From assembly GCA_043228905.1 (NCBI GenBank), contig JBHGNT010000002.1, forward strand, positions 20,088,001 through 20,152,000: a stretch of 64,000 nt of DNA, written 5' to 3'. The stretch comes from Azolla caroliniana (taxonomy: Eukaryota > Polypodiophyta). The translations under genes and the position numbers were made by a program. Under the pieces are notes generated by a model. The model did not search any database. It saw only the letters and a list, made by a program, of their open reading frames with translations, and was not told where the DNA came from. This document shows, piece by piece, positions 53,481 through 64,000 of the stretch (its first letter is position 1; the number at the start of each line of letters is the position of its first letter).

Positions 53481-56097
53481 AAAGGGAAAAGCAAGGATTT
53501 GAGAGAGAAGAGAGACAGGGACCATTTATTTTTAAAATGGAATGATAGACAATGGCTCCATAGTGGAGAGAAACTTGTGCCTAAGGCACGAGATCTTTGG
53601 AGACTACGAGGTCGTGAGTTCGATTACACCAAAAATTCGACCACCTTGGCGGAGGAGGGATTCATTGTATAAGCTTGATTCGGAAATTTGTCTTTGAGAA
53701 CATGAACAACCCGTGTGAATACAGATATCCATGCCTTAATGTAGTTTGTGTGGACACAACTCAAACTCATAAGTCAGAGGTTGTGAAGCACAAGCACACA
53801 TATGTATGTGTGTGTTCTCGATATATGTTCTTTTGTGAGTGAGTTCCTTGAGGTGACTCGTGAGTTGCGAGAGGAGAATGAAGAGGCTCATAATCTTGGT
53901 GTCCAAACCCTGGAAAAACTATTACCTTTTATTGGAGAATGAAGGTGTGCACAAAGTTTGATCAAGGCCATGCCAAATGTACAAATTCTCTATTGTATTT
54001 TACTCGATTAAAATGTTACTTCACATGTTAATGTTTTTTTTATATATTGACATTATGTCTTATTATGCATTGGTTTAGGAGCCCAAAGTACACATCGTTC
54101 CACCAAAGAGGAAGAGGATGATGTAATTAGCTATGAATGCATAAAATGGTTGTTAATATCAATCAAGATACCAAAGAATATGACAAGACCTCTCATCATC
54201 ACCTTGGCACCTTATTAAGCTTTTTAAAGTATTCAGGGAGCAAAGGGGTGCACATACTTGGTTAAAGCCATGCTAAATGCAATAGGATCTATCACATGCT
54301 ACTAGAATATATTAGATCACATAAAAAGTTAATGTTCTCTAGGGAGTTACAACTATGTTTCAATATACAACAGTTTTGGACCTACCCTCGTGAAGATATA
54401 TAAATTTGTTAAAAGACAATGTAAACTATCGAGCATCTAACAATAATTGTCATATCGATGACAAGATGTCTATTATTGTTGAGTCGTCGATCGATCCTAT
54501 CACTAAATTATCATATTCACCTTTAGGCAATTAATGCATAAAACATAAGGGTCCATGTAATGTTCTGGATCGTACATGTTGTTATGTAATGAAGTGCATC
54601 AATTTCATCTGTATTCAAAGCTCAATAAGAGTTGTTTTGTACAATACGTTCCAATGTATATCTTGTTTATGGATAGAAACATAAATCATTGGGGATCATC
54701 ATCGTAAGGTTTATTGCTTGAAACATAAAAAAGAAGCAACAAACTTGATGTCCAACATGTGATTGGATATTACAACCAACAATATGCCTAATAGATAATA
54801 GTGCCATTAAAAAACATAACAACCAACTAGTGCATTATGGTATGTGGACTTCATAGATATTTCTAGTTTTGGAGCCTTTTTTGGAGCCTTGTCATGGTTA
54901 TTTAGACATTCCATAGTTGGTTTTGCAATGCAATAAATGAAATTGCATTTACTAGGTGTTACATAATGTACATACATATATACATACACATAGTACACAC
55001 CTATGTGCACACATACATACACACACATATGGATACATGCTACCATGTATGATTGATACTTCTTATGTGTGGAGCAACTAAATTAGCAATGAATTGAGAG
55101 GAAATATCATAGATTCATATATGTATATGGTTATATTATGTTGTAATAACAATTTATTTATCTTGTTCGGAGGAGGGACCCTTATTTATCTCTTTTTTTC
55201 CAAACACATTAGCTACCCATTAGTTAGGAAGAACCCTCATGTATCTTACCTTATATGTGGATGCTCTACTATTTGAGCAGAAATCTTTTCTGCCCTACCC
55301 TAGAAAGGAAATTTCCCTCTTTCGAAAATTTGATGGAGAGAATACAAAATCATAATTTCAGGACATTCCCTTACATTTATTTCAAGACTATATTATCCAT
55401 TATCTCGTTGCTAAACTTATTTGTGTACTCTGATCAATTTAAGACTTGATCAACTCCTTATCACCGTTTATAATTAATAATATAAGCACCATCACATGAA
55501 GATTGATAAAATAAGTAAGGTATTGAATTACATTCCTAGTTGACAAAAGTTCTCTAACCATCATGTTCACCATATGTGATGGGGCCAAACTGTCAAAGCA
55601 TAGACTATTCAAATTCAAAGCAGTAGTGCACCTACCCTATTCATACTACTAACTACATACATTTCCATTAGCCACACTTTCAAAATGACCAGTCAACATG
55701 TGTGTCCTTATAGACTTTAGAAAGCCAGGTTTAACTTATGTAATAGGATATCTAGCTCTAGTTACAATGATACACCTTCGGTTATGATCTATGCCATAAT
55801 TGTCTACGTCATGGGTGCCGCACAATCTTTGAACCTCTAGAACCCAAAGTCATGTTTTAACTTTTAAAGTAACTATGATTGCTATGAATTTTGCCATGGT
55901 TAAAATTCTCCCAAAGTGACATACAATTCCTTCCTATTTGTACCAATACTTTGAAAAAGAAGAATTATTGATTTTTTATTAAATCTGAACTAACATTTAG
56001 ATAGATGAATTCAATAGATACATATGATCTATGTATTTATGAAGCATAAATCACCTTAGTAGGTGAGAATTTTGAAGCATCCAAATGGTAATAATAT

Positions 56098-56128
<31 letters not shown>

Positions 56129-56521
56129 TGCAGATAGAGAATGTTGAAAGATAATTTTGAAAGAGGGGGATCCATATATTTATGAAACATAAATCCAAAA
56201 TTCCATACATTGTTCCATGCTCCTTAACATGTGAGAATTTTGAAGCATCGCAATGGTACTAATATGCACGCACGCGCACACACACATGCAAATAGAGAGG
56301 GGGCAAAGGTTGAAAGAGAATCAATGAAATGCCGAAACGACCCATGAGACCAAATAAACTACATATAATGGGCCAATTGTTAAAATATAGAATAAGAAGA
56401 AATTGTAACAAGTGATAGCCAATCAAATATGCCAAGTAGAACTACAAAAACAAATAACCTAATGCACTTCACAACCCTCTCCATGGACACATGATCGCAA
56501 TATGAAATGTTTAATCTTAAT
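53481..56521. other. Intergenic, no gene recognised
   Basis: AT-rich. A pair of diverged copies of a roughly 150-180-bp segment ('gagaattttgaagcatc' plus CA tract) lies at about 56028-56130 and 56170-56290. A B-box-like 'cgtgagttcgattacacc' occurs near 53612. No coding signal. Confidence 0.6.
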
Positions 56522-56532
56522 TCTCAATAAGT

Positions 56533-57231
56533 AGGTGTTATCCAATGGTTGTTAATACATAAGTCACTACCAGTTGGTGCATGGTAGCGTGGGAAGCTCT
56601 CCTAATTGTGGAGCGTGTCCAACTATAGTATAATCAATACGACACGCTCTATGGGATTGCCCAGAGTCCCATCGAATATGGTGGGGGGTTGGCCGCTTAT
56701 TGCAATTATGACAAGTGCAAGGCTCAATCAAGTGGGGGAATGTATGTTGGCTATCATGGCACGCCCCAATTGACAGATATGAGAATCAGGAAGAGGGGAT
56801 GACTTTGGTTATAAAAGCACAAGAGGTTTATTTCTCCACCATCGACAATGTCCACTCAACTCCTATCAATGCCAAATCTCAAGTTGTGTTGGATTTGGTC
56901 AGCTCAATAACTCTTTGGATTCTATGGAAACAACGGGGTAGATGGGTCTTCTCCAACCAAACCGTCCAGCCAATAGTGTTAATGCAAGAGATATGGAGTG
57001 AAGTGGTAGCCACTCTAAAGAGCCAATATGATGGCCTCAAGGGTGACTCCGATAGAGTTGAAAGACAACGACTAACCTTCATCCAACAATGGTCATCCTC
57101 CTCCTTTATTGAGTCGGTGGGCATCCACATAAGATGAACCTATCGTGTCCCTATAGGGATTTGTATATACTAATCTCATCTATAAATTTTTATAACTAAT
57201 GGAAGGAGTTTTCTTTTGGAAAAATAAAAAA
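56533..57231 (+). mobile_element. LINE 3'-end insertion with 11-bp duplication
   Basis: 699 bp flanked by tctcaataagt (56522-56532 and 57232-57242), ending in an A-rich tail. The plus strand encodes the ORF2 tail: CGACPTIV then HALWDCPESHRIWWGVG (zinc motif region near 56650), a frame from 56715 with ITLWILWKQRGRWVFSN and EVVATLKSQYDGLKGD, and a stop near 57135. 5'-truncated by target-primed reverse transcription. Confidence 0.88.
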
Positions 57232-57242
57232 TCTCAATAAGT

Positions 57243-58118
57243 GGGAGTGTATATGATGTTTCTATCTTGACTTAAAGAAAATTCATCAAGAAAATGCTTT
57301 TGGAACCCAACATTTGATTTTTTTATCCATCACATATGTTTTCAAATGCATGGTCAACTTCATTCCTTCTTTCCAACAAGGAGTAGCGCAATCATTCCAC
57401 CAATTGTTGGGGAGAACCTAAAGGCCAAAGTTATGTATTTTGAATCTTTTTATTGCTACACTTCAGGAGAATGCTACACTTTGGGAGAACCTCATTATCC
57501 TAGTCAACAAGTTATTGCTCCTTATGGAGAGTTTTCCGAAGTGTAATCCTTCTTTAGGAACTAGTAGCACTCCACTTACTAAGTATAAGAATATCTTCAA
57601 TGACAGTCATAAAGTTTTGTGCTTATAATTATTTGATGAAGTACCACATCATCTACATACATAATGAAAGCATGATTCTATATTGTCAATCTAACCTCTT
57701 CAAAGTGTAACTCTAAGAGAGTTTAAAAAAAGTGTGCATACTTCGTTAACACTAGTAATACTAAAGAAAAGTTCCTAGAATTCCATATCCCATACACCCA
57801 TGAGAGATCATCTACAAACAAATCTTCACTTGGTACTCAAAGGTCTTCTATACATCGGAAGATACCCAAGGGCACCATCTTAAAAGCTATCTTGAAGTCT
57901 ACAAACTAGCAATATAGTCCTCTACCATGTGTGTGTGTGTGTGTGTGTGTGTGTTGAGAGAGAGAGAGACCTATCTTCGAAGAATGTACATACATGAATA
58001 AGGATATTTTAACCTCAACTAGAAAGAGAATAATCTCCCAGGGAGATAGAGAAAGAGAGAGAGGACTCCATCTTCAAGGAATGCACATGTTCATGCATAA
58101 TTTAATCTCCCTCATATG

Positions 58119-58168
<50 letters not shown>

Positions 58169-60221
58169 CATATCCTAAGCATGCACATGCATATGCATAT
58201 TTTCGACCTCATTGACAGGCAAAGTTACTGAGTCATCTCTGAACTTTGATGAGCTTTATGTCAAAACCATTCACATCAAAATATAAGAGGGACAACATAT
58301 AGACATCTTAACATGTTATGAGTTGTGAAATGTTTGCCTTGCATATGGAACTTAAAATACTAAGGTACTTGACACTACATAGTTACCATAACCTTTGATT
58401 CCTTCTATTTGTTATGTACTTTTTCCTACTTTACTCTTTATGCACAAGCTTTCGATAAGCCCTTCCTTTCTTCCACCGTCTCATGTATCATTTATTCCCT
58501 TTGCCCAAGCCTTATTTGCTAATTCTGAAGGCTCCAATTAATGCTCTCTCTCTCTCTCATACACACACACACACACTCACTCACTCACTCATATTTCTAG
58601 ATTGAAAATCTATTGGTTATAATGCAATAGATATTTCTACCTCCAGACTCTTCTGTCTTTAAAGAAGTGTGGGGCTTGGGTAGACGATATTCCATGTGCT
58701 TTCTACTTTTCAAGCTTTATCATAAGGCTTGGAATAAGAGTTTTTTGTCTCGCGTGTTTTTGGATGCTGTTCAAGGGAATAAAACCTCAAGTATCTTGTA
58801 CTCTCCCCAACATATTACATATGTATACATTGTGGCAAACCTCGACACACATTATAAAATCTATGAAAATGTAAGCATTGCGATATCCAAATAAATTCTT
58901 TCTAGCGCGGCCATGTTAAAAGTTATCATGTATTTATGTGTAATTCTTAATGTATTCAAAGTAAATAGATACTCAAGAAGCTCGAGTCTCTACCTAACAT
59001 AAACATGGGCACAACTTTGCACATATTATAGGAACGCCAATTTAAAATAGAGGCACATTTGGTTACAAACATTTTGAGGCTCTACCTAACATAAACATTG
59101 GCACAACGTTGGACATATTATAGGAACACAATTTAAAAAAGAGGCACATTTGGTTACAAACATTTTTTTATCTTCCAAATATGGCAAAAGTCGTTTCATC
59201 GTCTTTCTATTTTTATTAATGAAAAATAGTTACCATTACAACAGAAAAATCACCATAAATTAATGGTCACTCTCTTAATGACTTCTTGTTGAAAGCAATA
59301 CCTTTATATACATAGGTCATTGTCGTCAACATTATTATGAAATATTCATAAAAATTTGTGACACATGGTTTATGTTGTTTGGGAAAAGAATTAGATTGGC
59401 TTTGTGTGCACCATAGTTTAGTTCCTTGTAAAAAGATTGAGTGTAAACTTTTATGAGGCTTTGTAGTTTCCTTCTTTTATGGGTATTAAATATTTAATAA
59501 ACCAAGGGCTACAAGCATAACATGTAGACCTACTTTTTTATGGAATAACTTAGTACAAATTACATGGCATTGTATACATGTGATCCATATATGTATGCAT
59601 ACCATCTACAAAATTGTATGCTCTCAACTATATAGAAACACTTTAAGTGGGTATTGAACAAGATGAGAGGACAAAAAAGTGCTTGAAAGTGAAGATTCTC
59701 TTTTGAATTTCAAATTATATGTTGTTATGCACATTAAGTATTTGTTGGGATGACCATTGTAAAATTATTGCAAGACCTCTACTATTGCACCTATATCCCA
59801 TAAACGAGACAAGCTTACGTAAATGTTTGAGAATTTTGTTTTCGATGTAATGAATCGAAAGTGATGCAAACTAAGCCCCTAGGATATTGTGATGTGATTT
59901 TTAGATGTGCAACTAATAATGATGAATTCAAGTATAAGAGACCTAAGACATGTCATGGATTCATTTTATGATGTTATTCAAGGGACTTAAGTGACCCTTT
60001 TTGAATTTATGTATCTAAGTAACAAGTTACATATTACAAGAGGAGGCTCAAGTGAACACTTGTATCAAGGCACATGTTGTGAATTGAGATGGAGTCTTTC
60101 CAACAATTTGTGTGTTGTAAATTGACCTTAGATAAGGCAAAATATTGGAAATAGGTAGCCTTTTTAATTCCAATCATAGAAAACTATTGTTGTATCTCTA
60201 GAGAGAGAGAGAGAGATAGAG

Positions 60222-60279
<58 letters not shown>

Positions 60280-60426
60280 GCCATGTGGTCATTACTTCGA
60301 GAATCGATACATGTATTCAACATTTTTAAGAGAGGTGATATAGAGATTATTAAATGTGTGAAAGTAAGGATTTGGACCCAAGACCTTGTGTATTGTTGAA
60401 TGTTAAACAAACATTAGCATAAATTC
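57243..60426. other. Intergenic with microsatellites and a small tandem duplication
   Basis: (GT)n 57931-57954, (GA)n 58128-58165, (CA)n 58561-58576, (GA)n 60199-60278. A duplicated block of about 90 bp ('ctctacctaacataaacat' to 'acatttggttacaaacattt') lies at 58989-59084 and 59086-59167. No gene recognised. Confidence 0.6.
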
Positions 60427-60903
60427 AAGTGGGGGAATGTATGTTGGATATCATGGTAGGCCCCATTTGACAGATACGAAGATTAGGAGGAGGGGATGAT
60501 GGTCGTGATAAAGGCATAAGATATCTCATTTTCTACCATTGACAATATCCACTCAATTCCCATCAATGCCAAAACTCAAGTCATGCAAGAATTGGTCAGT
60601 CCAACAATACAATGGATCCTATGGAAACAATGCAATAGGTGGGTCTTCTCCCATCAAATCGTGCATCATGTGATGTTATTGTAGGAGATATGGAGTGAAC
60701 CTATAGCCATGCCAAAGAGCTAATACATTGGCATCACAAGCAGATCCGATGGAGCTGAAAGACAATGATTAGCTTTCATCCAACAATGGTCGTCTACTCC
60801 CTTTCTTGAGTTAGTGAGCCTCCACATAAGGTGGAACTATCGTGTCTCTACTGGGATTTGTACATAACATTCTTAGAAGGAGTTTTGTTTTTGGAAAAAA
60901 AAG
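60427..60903 (+). mobile_element. LINE 3'-end fragment
   Basis: Same family as 56533-57231: 'aagtgggggaatgtatgttgg', 'atcctatggaaacaatg', 'catccaacaatggtcgtc', ending 'agaaggagttttgtttttgg' plus A-run (60895-60902). More diverged; frame broken; no duplication found. Confidence 0.75.
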
Positions 60904-62125
60904 ATAATCTTTTACGAACACCTACAAAGTTTTTTTTCTCTATTTATATTTATCTAGTAAGGGCTTTGTTTTTAGTTTGTCTTATGGCCAAAATTTCTTC
61001 AATATGAACACTATTCATTTTCTTATAGTCTTTTATGGTATCAAAGTGTGTTATCTATACATGTGTTATACTTCATTATATTTAATTTCCTCTTTTTTGA
61101 GATAATTAAGTGGCCCATGTATGTCATGTGCGTCCTCTTTAACCAATCCGTTCTTCGCTTCTTTGTTTTTCTTGGCATATTATTTATCTATGCTCTAAGA
61201 TGTGCATATATATTTGTGTTTGGTTACAAAATAGGTTATAATAGGCTATGTATCGGAGTTGTCTGCATATTTAAGTATCAAATGTTAAATAGTTGCTCAA
61301 ATTCGAGGAATATATTTCTCCATAATGTATGATATTTAACAAGATTGTTTGTAGGTGTATTTGATTCTTGATTTATGTTGTATGACATGTTTCACTTTTA
61401 ATTTTGGCAATATTTTCATCAAAATTTTAGTTCGTCACTAAAGTTTTAATTCTCATAGAGTTTGTCATGATAACAAAGGTTTGAGGTCAATTGAAATTCT
61501 ACTTGATGAACTTATATAAAATTAGTTATATTTTTTGATGTGTTGTTGAAGATCGACCTTCTTAGTAACACTGTACATAAGGTCTAGATTTAAAAAATAA
61601 AGATTGTTTCTATATTAGTGTACTACTATATTTCCATAATCTTATACAACCTTTTGTCAAGGAGTGTGCTCACAATAGTTTTAGATTGCTGATGTTAAAA
61701 GGGAACACTTTAGCTACTTCGATCAAATCCTTGTAAGCACAAATTGGTCGTTAAAATTTGACCTTGGTGCTCCAGTTACAATTAAGTGGAGGCATTCGCC
61801 CCATAGCGAAATGTGCAATGACAATGAGCCCCCTACAAGATAATACTTTATCTTCTAGATTGTTTTTTAGGCACACATTTCTTCAAAAACAAAAAACAAA
61901 AAAAGCAAAAGCATGAATACAAGCACAAGCATGATTAGATGTAGAAGCACAAGCGAAAAGGTCGAAAGCAAAGAATCACAAGAAAAAGACCAAATGTTGA
62001 GAATGTACGTTTGAGTTTCTTGGGGGAAAACAAAGCTATGTTAATGGGTTTACTTTTCCTTTTTGTTCTTCCTCTTTTGATTTGAACCTTCGACTTCCAA
62101 AAGGCGAAAGAAAAAAGAAGGTATG

Positions 62126-62176
<51 letters not shown>

Positions 62177-64000
62177 TTCTATTTTTTTCGGGGGTCCGTG
62201 GAATGTTTGTCTCTCACATGTCACCCTCTCTTTCTTTCCTTTAAAAAAAAAACACATTTTGGGGTCACGAGTGGAAGATTCCATCGACTTAAAAAGATAA
62301 AAAGAACACGAATTAAATATCATAAGAATGTTTTTATTTCATGCTTTTTTGAAACTATCGACGGAATGTTTTCGTTCTTCGTATTTTATAAGCTTCGCTC
62401 TTTCTCTCTCTGCCCACCTCTCCCTTTCTTTTCTCTTTTTTCTCTATGAGTTCATCTTGTTGTTCCTACAGTTTTAGGAACTTCCAGACTATTAGACTAC
62501 TGTCTACCACTACAGGAACCTCAAACAACTTCAGATATCATGAATCTATCTTTGGTTATTGATCTATTGATAGTGGGTAATTGTTTTTAAACCTTGCACA
62601 ACTAGATAGATAGATGCTTGTGTTCCTTCGTATTTTCTTTGCACACATGGCTCAACTACTACTAAAATTTGACACGCTTCAAATCACATGGATTGGTCAA
62701 ATGATCAATGTGTTGCAAAATTACGACCCATCCCTACAACCAACCATTGTAATAATATTGAGAATTTTAATAATAATCCTTATTTTGTACTCAACCTAGT
62801 GATAAATTGTTTCTTGATACTGAAACACATACACATACACATACACATATATTATCTCTCCTTTCATCTATTCATATCCTATATATGTGAATAAATTATA
62901 TATCTCTTCAACAATTTTGTGTTTCCTAATTCACAAATTTATCTCCTAAACCAATATGCTTTACCTCTCTTGTGAATTCTATTACACATGGCACACACAT
63001 TCTCTAATTTTAAATTGGTCACTTTCTAGTATCTATCCTTCTTTTCCCCATTCTCTTCATGATGTGAATCCTTGTTGCTTTGTGCAAGTGTTTATAAAAT
63101 TGTAATGCAATTTGTTCTAGCATGTGAGTTCTTTCTTCTAGAGAAAGAACCATTTTTTCCATGGGGAGATTCTTACTTTTTCTATACTTTGGTATACGCA
63201 TTTGAGACATGACATGTTCTAGATCTTCCCAACAACTTTTGAGAAGTGGAGTCCAACCAAAAACTACTTTTATGTGAGATCTAGAACAAACAAAGGCATT
63301 TTAGTCAATTGGGATGTTCTTTGTTCACCACAATTACTAGAGTTCCTAAGATTTATAGCTAGATGAGAACATCACCATTTGCTTCTATCTTGTGAAAAGT
63401 TTTGTAGGCGATTGGTTAAAGCTAGTGGGCCATGAGCTCGACATTGTCTTCTCTAGTGGCAACAATGCTTTCTACTCACTTGTGTATCCATAGGATACAT
63501 GAAAGTTTGTTTATGCAACATATAAGCATAGAAACCAAAGTCTCTGATAACACATACCACACACAAAACTACTAGTTACTTCAAATAATATTGTGCCAAC
63601 AATAACCTCTTGTGGGCAATACAAGTTTTGAATTTCTTAATTATTAGCATGTTTGTAGCATAAAACTATGCCAACACATGAAAGAGAAACATCAACCAAT
63701 CATTCGTTCACTTTTTCTCTTTCTTAAGCTAGTCCATATGAGAGTTGTTGCTTAGGCTCATGGGTCAATCCCTAAACCCTAAATCCCCAACTTGTGTTTA
63801 TCCTTCAACCCTCCAATCTCATTTTTTATCTCTGAACCCTTATATGAAAATTTCTACAACTAAATTCACAGATAAATGTTTTTTTTTTCTTTCCTTGATA
63901 ACTCTTCCTTTTAGTCATATGAAGATGAACATTTGGAACACATTGTATAAAAGTCTACTCCATTATCTTGCACCAATTTGGACAAACCATTAGCAATTCT
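60904..64000. other. Intergenic, no gene recognised
   Basis: AT-rich with a (CT)n tract (62129-62173). Open frames around it are low-complexity artefacts. Confidence 0.6.

Noticed and set aside
53575-53635. Pol III B-box-like sequence near the HSF gene
   Set aside because: A single short match without an A-box or fold.

Overview
The window is nuclear DNA of a land plant with a large, transposon-rich genome. The evidence is one class B heat shock factor gene carrying the plant LFGV repressor motif and the usual intron in the DNA-binding domain, Ty1/copia elements primed by initiator tRNA-Met, Ty3/gypsy elements, LINEs, and many (GA)n, (CT)n and (CA)n tracts. The element types do not settle the lineage; a fern, lycophyte or gymnosperm-like genome would fit, but that is a guess.

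Region 1 (1-19549) is a stack of nested insertions that can be peeled by target-site duplications (TSDs) and restored reading frames. A tRNA-bearing tandem array was hit by copia element C (+, 13791-19549). A LINE (-, 9823-13788 plus 1-136) lies in C's 5' LTR. Copia element A (-, 137-9822, TSD gtata) lies in that LINE's ORF2. Inside A are the LTR and 3' half of another copia copy (B), a 445-bp LTR-like insert (TSD ggtat) and a 932-bp solo LTR (TSD aaacc). C's own 3' LTR carries an 851-bp insert.

Region 2 (19550-22768) is the tandem array. It has seven full-length 74-nt tRNA-like genes with anticodon UAU and two broken ones. One spacer holds a LINE 3' end with a 10-bp TSD whose empty site is visible in sister units.

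Region 3 (22769-26070) holds a LINE 3' end, a degenerate tandem repeat and AT-rich DNA without recognisable genes.

Region 4 (26071-40837) is a second nest. A head-to-head pair of related copia LTRs is followed by decayed copia D (-), with its 290-bp 5' LTR at 40548-40837. D's integrase region was split by gypsy element G (27710-33198), which itself contains a 757-bp MITE-like insert. D's GAG-pre-integrase domain was split by element E (33904-39202, TSD ccgt). E is young, has 518-bp LTRs, and encodes a gypsy-type Gag followed by a long repeat-rich charged ORF with no protease, reverse transcriptase, RNase H or integrase. Its primer-site/leader and polypurine regions look like G's, so it is probably a non-autonomous parasite of a G-like gypsy family. 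E is the most novel object here.

Region 5 (40838-64000) is mostly AT-rich intergenic DNA with LINE 3' ends (41665-42760 -, 56533-57231 + with an 11-bp TSD, 60427-60903 +), a 43-bp-arm inverted repeat (45585-45767) and microsatellites. It contains the only host protein gene I recognise: an HSFB4-like heat shock factor (50783-53175, -, two exons, 739 residues), unusually long because of homopolymer tracts and an Asp/His-rich insert in its DNA-binding domain.
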